A stretch of DNA of 64,000 bases, from positions 124,001-188,000 of the forward strand of contig JAKPJZ010000250.1 in assembly GCA_029553955.1 (NCBI GenBank), given 5' to 3'. The DNA is from Chloroflexota bacterium. GTDB lineage: Bacteria; Chloroflexota; Anaerolineae; SpSt-313. The translations under genes were made by a program, and so were the position numbers. The notes under the pieces are model-generated. The model was not told where the DNA came from and did no database searches. It saw only the letters and a list, made by a program, of their open reading frames with translations. This document shows positions 9,242 through 18,713 of the stretch, one piece after another (position 1 is the first letter of the stretch; each line of letters begins with the position of its first letter).

Positions 9242-10996
9242 CTAGGATATGGCCTCTGCCACGCCCAGGCGCTCGGCGAGGGCCTGGTGTTCGTGAGAGA
9301 CCTCGTCGGGCAGGCGGCGGCCGAACTGGCTGAAGAACTGGGCCTGCTCGGTGAGCTCGGCTTCCCAGGCCTCGCGGTCGACGCTAAGGAGGTCCGCGAG
9401 CGCCCCGGCGGGCAGGTCGAGGCCTGCGAGGTCGAGCGAGCCGGGGGCGGGGACGTAGCCGATGGGCGTCTCGACCGCGGCGGCGTGGCCCTGCACGCGC
9501 TCGATGATCCACTTGAGTACGCGCACGTTGTCGCCAAAGCCGGGCCAGAGGAAGCGGCCGTCGGCGCCGGTGCGGAACCAGTTGACGTGGAAAATGGCCG
9601 GCGGGCACGGCATGAGGCCGCCCAGGCGCAGCCAATGGGCGAAATAGTTGCCCATGTTGTAGCCGCAGAAGGGCCGCATGGCCATGGGGTCGCGGCGGGT
9701 GACGCCCACGGCGCCGGTGGCCGCAGCGGTGGTCTCGGAGGCCATGCCGGCGCCGACGTAGACGCCGTGTTGCCAGTCGAACGACTGGAAGACCAGTGGC
9801 GCGACGCGGGCGCGGCGCCCGCCAAAGACGATGGCCGAGATAGGCACGCCCTGCGGGTCTTCCCAGTGAGGCGACATGCTCGGGCAGTTGGCGGCGCGCA
9901 CGGTAAAGCGCGAGTTGGGGTGGGCTGCCTTGTCGCCATTGCGTCCCCAGAGTTGGCCGCGCCAGTCGATCAGCCCGGCCGGGCCGGCGCCGTTGATGCC
10001 CTCCCACCAGGGCACGCCGGAGGGCGTCAGGGCCACGTTGGTGAAGAGGGTGTCGCGCCGGATGGCCGCCATCATGTTGGGGTTGGTCTGGTCGCTCGTC
10101 CCTGGGGCCACGCCAAAGAAGCCGGCCTCGGGGTTCACCGCCCACAGGCGGCCGTCGGCGCCGATGCGCAGCCAGGCGATGTCGTCGCCCACCGTCCGCA
10201 CCCGGTAGCCTGGGAGGGCAGAGACGAGCATGGCCAGGTTGGTCTTGCCGCAGGCGCTGGGGAAGGCGGCGGCGATGTAGGACACGTTGCCCTGTGGGTC
10301 TTCGAGGCCGAGGACGAGCATATGCTCGGCGAGCCAGCCCTGCTCGCGGCCCATAGCGCTCGCCAGGCGCAGCGAGAAGCACTTTTTGCCCAGCAGGGCG
10401 TTGCCGCCGTAGCCGGAGCCGATGCTCCAGATGGCGCGGCGCTGAGGAAAGTGCATGATGAAGCGGCGGCTGGGGCTCAGGTCGCCGATGGAGTGCAGGC
10501 CGGGCACGAAATCATCGGAGCCGCCCAGTTGCTCGAGCGCGGCGCGGCCCATGCGGGTCATGATGCGCATGCTGGTGGCCACGTAGACGCTGTCGGTCAC
10601 CTCGACGCCCACCTTACTAAAGGGCGAGCCGAGCGGCCCCATGACGTAGGGCAAGACGTACATGGTGCGCCCCTTCATGGCGCCGCGGAAGAGGGGCAGG
10701 ATCTGCTCATCGGCATCGCGTGGTGACATCCAGTTGTTGGTAGGGCCGGCGTCGTCGCGGCGGTCGCTGCAGATGAAGGTAAGGTGTTCCGTCCGGGCCA
10801 CATCGCTCGGATGGCTGCGGTGCAGGTAGCAGCCGGGATAGGCCGTATGGTTGAGGCGATGGTAGACGTGCTCGCGCAGCCCCAGCTCGATGAGCGACTG
10901 GTACTCCTCTTCGGAGCCGTCACACCACACAATGCGATCGGGCTGGGTGAGCGCTGCGGCCTGGTTGACCCATCTTTCGAGCGCGGTCTCTGCCAT
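9242..10996 (-). CDS. pckG: Phosphoenolpyruvate carboxykinase (GTP)
   Basis: RTMYVLPYVMGPLGSP, FPSACGKTNLAML, GDDIAWLRIGADGRLWAVNPEAGFFGVAPGT, GRRA motifs of GTP-PEPCK. Confidence 0.95.
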   Translation of the reverse strand: MAETALERWVNQAAALTQPDRIVWCDGSEEEYQSLIELGLREHVYHRLNHTAYPGCYLHRSHPSDVARTEHLTFICSDRRDDAGPTNNWMSPRDADEQILPLFRGAMKGRTMYVLPYVMGPLGSPFSKVGVEVTDSVYVATSMRIMTRMGRAALEQLGGSDDFVPGLHSIGDLSPSRRFIMHFPQRRAIWSIGSGYGGNALLGKKCFSLRLASAMGREQGWLAEHMLVLGLEDPQGNVSYIAAAFPSACGKTNLAMLVSALPGYRVRTVGDDIAWLRIGADGRLWAVNPEAGFFGVAPGTSDQTNPNMMAAIRRDTLFTNVALTPSGVPWWEGINGAGPAGLIDWRGQLWGRNGDKAAHPNSRFTVRAANCPSMSPHWEDPQGVPISAIVFGGRRARVAPLVFQSFDWQHGVYVGAGMASETTAAATGAVGVTRRDPMAMRPFCGYNMGNYFAHWLRLGGLMPCPPAIFHVNWFRTGADGRFLWPGFGDNVRVLKWIIERVQGHAAAVETPIGYVPAPGSLDLAGLDLPAGALADLLSVDREAWEAELTEQAQFFSQFGRRLPDEVSHEHQALAERLGVAEAIS

Positions 10997-11187
10997 GGTC
11001 TCCTCCCTGGTCGGTGCACAAAACCTTTGCCAAAAAAAACGCCGGCACCCGCCTCACGTTTCGTGAGACGAATGCCGGCCTACCATGCGGCCAATCTCCT
11101 GCTTGCTGGAAAGGCAGGGTATTGTCCGCCCCGTCTGCCGGGGGATGTCATGCAGCGCTGAAGACTATGACTGGGGATGCGGCGCCG

Positions 11188-11553
11188 TCAGAGCCATTTG
11201 CTCACGTCGCTATCCATGATGAGGACGATGATACGCTCGCCGGTGGCGGTGCTGACGTCGGTGAACAGGCTCAGCACCTTGCTGCCGGTGATGTCTTCGA
11301 TCATGGATTCGAGAACGGGGCGCGAGGCCTCCACGAGCTCTCGACGCAGGTCCTTGAGCAGCGTACGGCCCTCTTCGCTCTGCGCCAACTGGCGCTCGGC
11401 CGGGGTCAGAAGGCCCTTGAGGCGTACGAAAACGGCATCGCCGATCACATAGGTGCGCACGTCGGCGGGGCCACGCCCCATCTGCTCAACTTCGAATTGG
11501 ACCACCGCCTTGCTGATGGCCGCCTCGATCTGCCCTCTGGTCCGCCTCCCCAT
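11188..11553 (-). CDS. DUF2294-like protein
   Basis: GQIEAAISKAVVQFEVEQMGRGPADVRTYVIGDAVFVRLKGLLTPAERQLAQSEEGRTLLKDLRRELVE. Confidence 0.8.
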   Translation of the reverse strand: MGRRTRGQIEAAISKAVVQFEVEQMGRGPADVRTYVIGDAVFVRLKGLLTPAERQLAQSEEGRTLLKDLRRELVEASRPVLESMIEDITGSKVLSLFTDVSTATGERIIVLIMDSDVSKWL

Positions 11554-11696
11554 GAAGGTGAGCTTTCTCCTCGAATGCCGATGGCCGATTGATTCCCGGC
11601 CTATTATAGCGTTGGTTGCCGTGGGATGCAAATTCCGTGAGCCGCCCGGGCATGCCGCAGAACCGCCGGCGAGAATCGTTCGTAGTGCCGGAGAGC

Positions 11697-11754
11697 GGTG
11701 CTGGGGAGACACCTGACAGGTCTCCGGAGACCTGTCAGGTGTCTCCCCAGCACC
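11697..11754. repeat. 58-bp perfect palindrome
   Basis: ggtgctggggagacacctgacaggtctcc|ggagacctgtcaggtgtctccccagcacc; shares core with 2957-3008. Confidence 0.93.
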
Positions 11755-13825
11755 CGCTCTGCTGCGAGGCGAGCTCGAGGCGTGGCAGGACGAGGGCCTG
11801 GAGCGGCAGCCAGGCGAGCAGGATGGCGATGCCCCAGGCGGTGAGGACGAGCCAGCAGCCGGCGCCGAGCACGGCCGGTTGCTGGGCGAGCGCGTTCTGC
11901 AGCACGGCGAGGCGCAGCGAGAGGGGGAGGTAGTCGCGCTGGGCGAGGACGAGCAGCGGCCAGAGGAGCGACTGCCCCTGGAAGAGGAGCGACATGGCGC
12001 CACCCAGCGCGGCGATGCCGAGCGAAGGCCGGAAGGCGAGTTGCAGGAAGGCGCCGGCGGCGGGCTGGCCGGCGAGGCGCGCTTTGTCGAGGAGCGGCGC
12101 GATGCCGTCAAAGTAGAGCGTGAGGATGTAGAACGCTGCCGGGCAGGCGAGGTAGGGGAGGGCGGGGGTCAGTGGACTGTCGTAGAGGCTGCCGGCGCGC
12201 ACGGCCTCGAACAGGCCGGTGGCGACGGCGACGGGTGGCACGAAGCCGAGGGCGAGAAGCGCCAGGCTGGCGGCCCGGCTGCCGCGCCGGCCGAAGGGCT
12301 GCACGAGCGAGAGCGACAGGGCGGCCAGGTAGGCCGACGGCAGGCCGACGCCGAGGGTGGCGAGCAGCGGCGCCAGGGTGCCGTTGAGCAGCGAGAGCCC
12401 CGGCAGGAGCTCGGCAGCCGCCTGCGCCAGCGGTGCGCCACTGGGGTGGCAGGCCAGTCCGCTGCACCAGAGGTAGGCGAGCAGGAAGGGCAGGATGATC
12501 AGCGCGAGCGCGAGAACGACTGCCAGGCGTGCGAGGGAGCGATGGAGGATGCCACCAGGAAGGGGAGAGGTTCCCTCACCCCCGGCCCCTCTCCCACGTG
12601 CGCGGGGAGAGGGGAGCAGTGACCGCAGGGCCACCATCACGTGGCTCCCTCTCTCATGTGCGCGGGGTTCAGGGGCCGACAGGCGGACCTGTTCCCTCTC
12701 CCCCCTTGCCGCCGCAGCTGCGGCAAGGGGGGAGAGGGCTAGGGTGAGGGGGGATGCCACGGCGTGGCGAGCTTTTGGGCGGGCAGGAAGCGGCTCGCTG
12801 CTGTCCCCAGTCGGCCGCCGATGCGACGTTTCACCCTCACCCCTGCCCTCTCCCTCCGAGGGAGAGGGGGTAGTTGTCGCCCTATCTGGCTCTGGACGTG
12901 CGCGGGCCGGGGCACCCTCACCCCTGCCCTCTCCCTCCGAGGGAGAGGGGGTAGTTGTCGCCCTATCGGCCGCTGAACCCTGCGAGGGAGAGGGAAAGAC
13001 TGCTGCAGTTGCCCCGGCGGCGACCAGGCGCAGGCCGAGGCGCTCGCTCACGAGGCCAAAGGCGAGGCCGAGCCCGAGTGAGGCAGCGAGGAGCAGCGTG
13101 GCCTGGGCAGCGGCCGGCCCGAGCTGGCGCGCCTGGAAGGCGGTGCGAAAGGCGAGCAAGGGCGGTGTGAGCGTGGCGCCGTTGGGCCCGCCGCCGGTGG
13201 CGACGAAGGGCAGGGTGAAGGAGGCGAGGCCCGAGGCCGCTGTCAGCAGCGCCGCGAGCCCGAGCACGCCCATTCTGGCGCGCCTGCCGCGGGCCACGAG
13301 CAGCGCGGCCGCAGTGAGCGCCCCGCCCAAGCCGAGGAAGGCCAGTGCCTCGAGCCCCAGGTAGACGCAGAGGGCGCGGCTGCCGGTGCCGAAGGCGAGC
13401 GCCTGCAGCCAGGGCACGCGTTTGGCGGCGAGTGGCCAGAGGAGCGCCCATGCGGCCGGCGCCGAGAGGGCCAGGGGCAGGCCCAGCGCCAGGCCCGCTG
13501 CGAGGCGCGCCGCGGGATGCGCGCGCGAGAGCAGCCAGCCGGCCAGCGCGGGCAGAGCCAGGCCCGCCAGGCGCGCGGCGATGACGAGCAGGCTGTGGCC
13601 GAGCGCTGCGCCCAGGACGGGGTCGGCCGCCAGCCGGGCATAGTTGGCCAGGTCGGCCCACTGCCCCGGCCGGCCCAGCACGGCGGTTTGCAGGCTGAGC
13701 GCCAGGGTGCGCAGGGCGGGGTAGCCGAGGGCGAGCCCGAAGCCAAGCACGGCGGGCAGGAGCAGGAGGCTGCCCACCGCCAGGCGGGCGATCCGGCTCA
13801 CCTTCTCTCGGGCGAGACGCAGCAT
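11735..13825 (-). CDS. Two-module ABC transporter permease (sugar/ThiP-like) with repeat-derived central insert
   Basis: Two permease-like halves with multiple TM helices, same frame, separated by the low-complexity PSPSEGEGRGEG insert. Confidence 0.7.
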   Translation of the reverse strand: MLRLAREKVSRIARLAVGSLLLLPAVLGFGLALGYPALRTLALSLQTAVLGRPGQWADLANYARLAADPVLGAALGHSLLVIAARLAGLALPALAGWLLSRAHPAARLAAGLALGLPLALSAPAAWALLWPLAAKRVPWLQALAFGTGSRALCVYLGLEALAFLGLGGALTAAALLVARGRRARMGVLGLAALLTAASGLASFTLPFVATGGGPNGATLTPPLLAFRTAFQARQLGPAAAQATLLLAASLGLGLAFGLVSERLGLRLVAAGATAAVFPSPSQGSAADRATTTPSPSEGEGRGEGAPARARPEPDRATTTPSPSEGEGRGEGETSHRRPTGDSSEPLPARPKARHAVASPLTLALSPLAAAAAARGEREQVRLSAPEPRAHERGSHVMVALRSLLPSPRARGRGAGGEGTSPLPGGILHRSLARLAVVLALALIILPFLLAYLWCSGLACHPSGAPLAQAAAELLPGLSLLNGTLAPLLATLGVGLPSAYLAALSLSLVQPFGRRGSRAASLALLALGFVPPVAVATGLFEAVRAGSLYDSPLTPALPYLACPAAFYILTLYFDGIAPLLDKARLAGQPAAGAFLQLAFRPSLGIAALGGAMSLLFQGQSLLWPLLVLAQRDYLPLSLRLAVLQNALAQQPAVLGAGCWLVLTAWGIAILLAWLPLQALVLPRLELASQQSGCWGDT
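12560..12985. repeat. Cluster of inverted repeats inside the permease ORF, including a 55-bp direct repeat at 81-bp spacing
   Basis: caccctcacccctgccctctccctccgagggagagggggtagttgtcgccctatc at 12832-12886 and 12913-12967; plus ccccttgccgccgcagctgcggcaagggg hairpin. Confidence 0.9.
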
Positions 13826-13965
13826 GGCACGCTCCACATCGGCGAGTTGCCGCGCCCCGCGCGGCTTGCATGAGTATAAACTCCTCTTCCTGGCAGGCAA
13901 GCCGATTCTGCATCACGAAGATGACCGGGTCTGATGCTCCGCACACGCCCGGTTCGGACCCCTAA

Positions 13966-14061
13966 CAAAGGGGGAAATGCTGGGCTGGCCGGTCTGCGCC
14001 GCCGGCTGCCCCGCCGGGCAGCCGGCGGCGCAGACCGGCCAGCCCAGCATTTCCCCCTTTG
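13966..14061. repeat. Long palindrome, 46-bp perfect arms, 4-nt loop
   Basis: caaagggggaaatgctgggctggccggtctgcgccgccggctgccc-cgcc-exact reverse complement. Confidence 0.97.
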
Positions 14062-14151
14062 GGTTTTGAGCTGGGTGGCGGCGAAGCGGGCAACCCGGCA
14101 GCGCTGCTCAAAATGGACATCTTGAGGAGAGGGGCCTGCTCCTGCAAATGT

Positions 14152-14180
14152 TTGACGCGGCCCGGCTTATCGGCTACACT
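14152..14180 (+). promoter_or_regulatory. Candidate dnaJ promoter
   Basis: TTGACG (14152-14157), 17-bp spacer, TACACT (14175-14180), 30 bp before dnaJ ATG. Confidence 0.6.
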
Positions 14181-14210
14181 ATGAGCAAGAACCAACAAAG
14201 GTAACCAGGA

Positions 14211-15341
14211 ATGGCAGAAAAGCGCGACTATTACGAGGTCCTCGGTGTGGGCCGGCAGGCCACGGACGAGGAACTGAAGAAGGCGTTTCGCCGTTTGGCG
14301 CGCCAGTACCATCCGGATGTCAACAAGAGTCCGGACGCCGAAGCTCGCTTCAAAGAGGTCAACGAGGCCTATGAGGTGCTGCGTGACCCCGACAGGCGCG
14401 CCGCGTACGACCGCTATGGGCACGCGGGGGTACAGGGCAACGGGGCCGGCTTTGGCGATTTCGGCGGCTTTGGCTTTGGCGGGCTGGGCGACATATTCGA
14501 GGAATTCTTTGGCTTTGGCTCGCGGGCCGGCGCATCGCGGCAGGGGCCAGGGCGCGGCGGCGACGTGCGCGCGCAGGTGACGCTCACCTTCGAGGAGGCG
14601 GTGTTCGGCGCCGAGAAGGAGATCGAGGTCACGCGGCTGGAGGCATGCTCGAACTGTGGCGGCTCGGGCGCCGAGCCGGGCACGCAGCCGCGCCGCTGCC
14701 CCGAGTGCAACGGCCGCGGCGAGGTGCGCCGGGTGCAGCAGTCGCTCTTCGGCTCGTTTGTCAACGTCACCCTCTGCCCGCGCTGCGGCGGGCGCGGCGA
14801 GGTGGTGGGCACACCATGTAGCCGCTGCCGCGGCGAGCAGCGGGTGCCGGTGACCAAGCGGCTGGTGGTGACCGTGCCGGCTGGGGTCGATGACGGCAAC
14901 CAGGTGCGCCTGGCCGGTGAGGGCGAGGCCGGCTTGTTTGGCGGGCCGCCGGGGAACCTGTTCGTGAGCCTGCGCGTGCAGCCGCACCGCTACTTCCGGC
15001 GCCGCGACAACGATGTGCTGCTCGACCTGAACATCAGCTTTGTGCAGGCGGCGCTGGGCGACAAGATCAAGGTGCCGACGCTGAAGGGCGAGGAGGAACT
15101 GACCATCCCTGCGGGGACGCAGACCGGCACGTCGTTCCACCTGCGGGGCAAGGGGGTGCCGTATCTGCGCCAGAATGGCCAGGGCGACCAGGTGGTGACC
15201 GTCCACATCCAGACGCCGACCAAGCTGACGGCCAAGCAACGCGAACTGCTGAAGCAGTTGGGCGAGGCGCTCGGCTATGAGGTCACCCCTCAGGAGTCGA
15301 AGAGTTTCTTCGATAGGGTGAAAGATGCATTCGGAGTCTGA
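14211..15341 (+). CDS. dnaJ: Chaperone protein DnaJ
   Basis: [35 protein letters not shown]-domain; four CxxCxGxG zinc-finger motifs. Confidence 0.96.
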   Translation: MAEKRDYYEVLGVGRQATDEELKKAFRRLARQYHPDVNKSPDAEARFKEVNEAYEVLRDPDRRAAYDRYGHAGVQGNGAGFGDFGGFGFGGLGDIFEEFFGFGSRAGASRQGPGRGGDVRAQVTLTFEEAVFGAEKEIEVTRLEACSNCGGSGAEPGTQPRRCPECNGRGEVRRVQQSLFGSFVNVTLCPRCGGRGEVVGTPCSRCRGEQRVPVTKRLVVTVPAGVDDGNQVRLAGEGEAGLFGGPPGNLFVSLRVQPHRYFRRRDNDVLLDLNISFVQAALGDKIKVPTLKGEEELTIPAGTQTGTSFHLRGKGVPYLRQNGQGDQVVTVHIQTPTKLTAKQRELLKQLGEALGYEVTPQESKSFFDRVKDAFGV

Positions 15342-16323
15342 CGAACAACCTCCTGCCGGGGTGGCCGCAGGTGCGGGCGATGCTGACGCCCGCGAGGGGC
15401 CGCTGAACTGGGTCGAAGTGAGTGTGGTGGTGGATGCCGAGACCGCCGAGGCTGTGAACGCTCTCTTCGAGCAGCATGGAGACGGCGGCGCAGTTGTTGA
15501 GGAGGTGCCGCTGCAGCCCGGGCTGGTCGACGAGCGCGAGCTGCGCGATGCGCCAGCGCCGGAGGGAGGCCTCGCCGTTCGCCGCGTGATCAAGGCATTC
15601 CTGCCGGCCGGCGACGAGGCGCGGCTGGAGGCGCTGCGGCAGGCGCTGTGGCACCTCAGCCAGTTGCGGCCGCTGCCCGAGCCGGAGATCCGCGAGCTGG
15701 GCCCGGCCGACTGGGCGGAGGCCTGGAAGTCGGGCTACCAGGTGCTCACGGTCGGGCCTCGCATGCGCATTGTGCCCTCGTGGATCCCCTACGAGCCGGC
15801 ACCGGGCGAGGTGACGATCACGCTCGACCCAGGCATGGCCTTTGGCACCGGGCTACACCCCACGACGCAGCTCTGCCTGCAGGCGCTCGAGGACCTGATC
15901 GTGCCGGGCATGCGCGTGCTCGATGTGGGCACCGGCTCGGGCATCCTCGCCATCGCCGCGGCCAAGCTGGGCGCGGCGGAGGTGCTGGGGCTCGATATCG
16001 ACATGATCGCCGTGCGCACCGCCCGCGAGAACATGCAGTTGAACGGCGTAGACAGCGTGGTGCGCGTGGAACGGGGCTCGGTCGACACGGCCGACCACGG
16101 CGCCTACGACCTGGTGCTGGCCAATATCCTGGCCGAGATCAACGCGCGCCTGGCGCCCGACCTGGCCAGGCACACCGCGCCGCAGGGCTGGCTCGTGGCT
16201 TCGGGGATCCTCGACACGCGCGAGCCGGTCGTCACGCAGGCGTTCGCTGCGGCCGGGCTCGAGGTCGCGCGCTGCTGGCAGCAGGAGGACTGGCTGGCCC
16301 TGGGGGCCCGGCATACCGAATAG
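15325..16323 (+). CDS. prmA: Ribosomal protein L11 methyltransferase
   Basis: [48 protein letters not shown] motifs; overlaps dnaJ by 17 bp. Confidence 0.94.
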   Translation: MHSESDEQPPAGVAAGAGDADAREGPLNWVEVSVVVDAETAEAVNALFEQHGDGGAVVEEVPLQPGLVDERELRDAPAPEGGLAVRRVIKAFLPAGDEARLEALRQALWHLSQLRPLPEPEIRELGPADWAEAWKSGYQVLTVGPRMRIVPSWIPYEPAPGEVTITLDPGMAFGTGLHPTTQLCLQALEDLIVPGMRVLDVGTGSGILAIAAAKLGAAEVLGLDIDMIAVRTARENMQLNGVDSVVRVERGSVDTADHGAYDLVLANILAEINARLAPDLARHTAPQGWLVASGILDTREPVVTQAFAAAGLEVARCWQQEDWLALGARHTE

Positions 16324-16409
16324 GAGGGGGTTTGGGTGGGGTTGGGGCTGCCCTGGCCCGCCCGCGGGCGGGCCAGGGCAGCCCCAACCCCACCCAAACC
16401 CCCTCCTAT
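16320..16409. repeat. 90-bp perfect loopless palindrome filling the prmA-rsmE gap
   Basis: ataggagggggtttgggtggggttggggctgccctggcccgcccg followed by its exact reverse complement. Confidence 0.97.
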
Positions 16410-16424
16410 GGGCAGGAGCATGAC

Positions 16425-17192
16425 GTGTATCGTTTCTTTGTGCCGCCCGAAAGCTTGCAGCGCGACCCGGTGGTCCTGACGGGCCAGCCGGCGCACCGCA
16501 TCGGCCGGGTGCTGCGCATGCAGCCGGGCGACCATGTGCTGCTCCTCGACAACAGCGGCTGGGCCTACGAGACGGAGCTGACCGGATTCGGGGCCGATCA
16601 GGTAGAGGGGCACGTGGAGCGCAAGGTGCTCGCCAGCGGCGAGCCGCGAGCCAAGATCACCCTCTACCAGGCCATGCTCAAGGGCCACGGCTTTGAGACG
16701 GTGCTGGAAAAGTGCACCGAGGTGGGCGTGGTCGAGTTTGTGCCGCTCCTCTGTGAGCGCTGCGTGGTGGGCAGCCTGATGGACGTGGAGGGCCACCGCC
16801 AGGAGCGCTGGGAGCGCATCGTGCGCGGCGCCGCCGAGCAATCGCGGCGCGGCCGCCTGCCCCGGCTGGCGCCGGTGACGATGTGGCCCGTGGCCTGCCA
16901 GCGGGCGCAGCGCAGCGACGTGAGCGTCCTCCCCTGGGAAGAGGCCAAGGGGCCGGCGCTGCGCAACGTGCTCGAGGGCCAGGCTGCCGGCGATGGGGGC
17001 GCGAAGCACGCGCGGCCCTATTCGATCAGCGTCCTGATTGGGCCCGAGGGGGGCCTGACGCCCGAGGAAGCGCAGATGGCAGAGAGCAGCGGCATCCAGG
17101 TCGTCACGCTGGGGCCGCGCATCCTGCGCGCCGAGACGGCGGGGCTGGTGGTGGCAGCGGCGATCTTGTACGCGCTGGGGGATTTGGAGTGA
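16425..17192 (+). CDS. rsmE: 16S rRNA (uracil1498-N3)-methyltransferase
   Basis: YRFFVPPESLQRDPVVLTGQPAHRIGRVLRMQPGDHV...LIGPEGGLTPEEAQMAESSGIQVVTLGPRILRAETA; GTG start. Confidence 0.93.
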   Translation: MYRFFVPPESLQRDPVVLTGQPAHRIGRVLRMQPGDHVLLLDNSGWAYETELTGFGADQVEGHVERKVLASGEPRAKITLYQAMLKGHGFETVLEKCTEVGVVEFVPLLCERCVVGSLMDVEGHRQERWERIVRGAAEQSRRGRLPRLAPVTMWPVACQRAQRSDVSVLPWEEAKGPALRNVLEGQAAGDGGAKHARPYSISVLIGPEGGLTPEEAQMAESSGIQVVTLGPRILRAETAGLVVAAAILYALGDLE

Positions 17193-17311
17193 GGCGTGAA
17201 ACGTAATGCGTACTACGTACTACGTGACCTCCGTCACAACGCCATGCCTCGCTCTAGACGACATTACGCATCACGCATCACACTCGCAGACGGTTCGAAG
17301 GAGTTGCTCTC

Positions 17312-18547
17312 ATGGCCAACGTGTACGACATTCTGGCCGAACGGGGCTTTATCTACCAGGTGACCGACGAGGCGGCGCTGCGGCAGGCGCTGGAGCGGCC
17401 GCTGACGCTGTACTGCGGCTACGATATGACCGCGACGAGCCTGCACATCGGCAACCTGACGACGATCATGCTGCTCCTGCACCTGCAGCGGGCCGGCCAT
17501 CGCATCATCGCCGTGGTGGGCGCGGGCACGAGCATGGTGGGCGACCCCAGCGGCAAGACGACGGCGCGGCCGATCCTGAGCCGCGAGGAGATCGCTGCCA
17601 ACCAGGGCTGCATCAAGGCGCAGCTCGCGCGCTTTCTCGATTTTGAGGGCGGCCGCGCGCTGATGGTCAACAACGCCGACTGGCTGCTGGAGCTGAACTA
17701 TGTCCAGTTCCTGCGCGAGATCGGGCGCCATTTCAGCATCGCCGAGATGCTGGCCGCCGAGACCTACCGCCAGCGGCTGGAGACGGGGCTGACCTACCTC
17801 GAGTTCAGCTATCGTCTGCTGCAGGCGTACGATTTCCTGCACCTCTTCCGCAGCTACGACTGCCTGCTGCAGGTGGGCGGCTCGGACCAGTGGGGCAATA
17901 TCACGGCGGGGGTGGACCTGATCCGCCGGGTGGAGGCCAGGCAGGCGTTCGGGCTGGTGATCCCGCTGCTCACGACCTCGTCGGGCGCCAAGATGGGCAA
18001 GACGGAGGCGGGCGCGATCTACCTTTCGGCGGAGCGCACGTCGCCCTATGACTTTTACCAGTATTGGATCAACACCGAGGACGCCGACGTGGGCCGCTTC
18101 CTGGCCATCTATACCTTCCTGCCGATGGACGAGGTGCGCGCGCTCGCGGCGCTCGAGGGCGCGGAGCTGCGGCGGGCCAAGGAAACCCTGGCCTTCGAAG
18201 TGACCACGCTGGTGCATGGCCGGCAGGCGGCTGAGGAGGCGCGGGAGGCCTCGCGGGCGCTCTTTGGCCCGGGCCGGCCCACAGGCGCGGCGCTGGAGGC
18301 GGTGCCCACGACGCACATCCCGCGGGCGCGGCTGGCGGCGGGCATCGCGGCGACGCAGCTCTTTGCCGAGACGGGCCTGGCGGTGTCGGCGAGCGCGGCG
18401 CGGCGGCTCATCCAGCAGGGCGGTGCCTATGTCGGCGAGCGCCGCGTGGACGACGTCAATGCCGCGATTACCGACGAGGCGCTGGAGGACGGCGAGATCC
18501 TGCTGCGCGCCGGGAAGAAGAGCTACCACCGCGTCGTGGCCGACTAG
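17312..18547 (+). CDS. tyrS: Tyrosyl-tRNA synthetase
   Basis: YCGYDMTATSLHIGNL, SDQWGNI, KMGKTEAGAI, S4-like C-terminus. Confidence 0.96.
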   Translation: MANVYDILAERGFIYQVTDEAALRQALERPLTLYCGYDMTATSLHIGNLTTIMLLLHLQRAGHRIIAVVGAGTSMVGDPSGKTTARPILSREEIAANQGCIKAQLARFLDFEGGRALMVNNADWLLELNYVQFLREIGRHFSIAEMLAAETYRQRLETGLTYLEFSYRLLQAYDFLHLFRSYDCLLQVGGSDQWGNITAGVDLIRRVEARQAFGLVIPLLTTSSGAKMGKTEAGAIYLSAERTSPYDFYQYWINTEDADVGRFLAIYTFLPMDEVRALAALEGAELRRAKETLAFEVTTLVHGRQAAEEAREASRALFGPGRPTGAALEAVPTTHIPRARLAAGIAATQLFAETGLAVSASAARRLIQQGGAYVGERRVDDVNAAITDEALEDGEILLRAGKKSYHRVVAD

Positions 18548-18688
18548 GTCGTGTTCGCAAACCCGTAGCATAGCCCCCCTTGGCCGCCGCAGGCGGCTTC
18601 GTGGGCGTCTTGGGCGGCGAGACTGGCGCCACAGAACGGCAAAACGGGCACAAGGCCCTAGGCTACGACGGTTTGCGAACACGACCTA
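18545..18688. repeat. 144-bp MITE-like element with 19-bp terminal inverted repeats
   Basis: taggtcgtgttcgcaaacc ... ggtttgcgaacacgaccta; second, shorter copy in opposite orientation at 43722. Confidence 0.92.
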
Positions 18689-18713
18689 GAGCTCGTCACC
18701 GAGGGGATGGTAT

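Noticed and set aside
8992-9939. N-terminal extension of the 5866-9939 ORF
   Set aside because: Runs antisense-frame through the PEPCK gene with low-complexity Ser/Pro/Ala/Arg translation; a GTG start at 8991 fits the mannosidase N-terminus.
12832-12967. Possible CRISPR-like array (two 55-bp repeats at 81-bp spacing)
   Set aside because: Only two units, repeat itself contains an inverted repeat of a dispersed family, 26-bp spacer is coding-like and no cas genes are present.
12495-13364. 289-aa plus-strand ORF over the permease insert
   Set aside because: Palindromic repeats stay open on both strands; minus strand carries the permease.
17193-17311. tacgtactacgt / ttacgcatcacgcatcac low-complexity repeat between rsmE and tyrS
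   Set aside because: Looks like a degenerate common intergenic repeat; arms are not convincingly complementary and no function can be argued.
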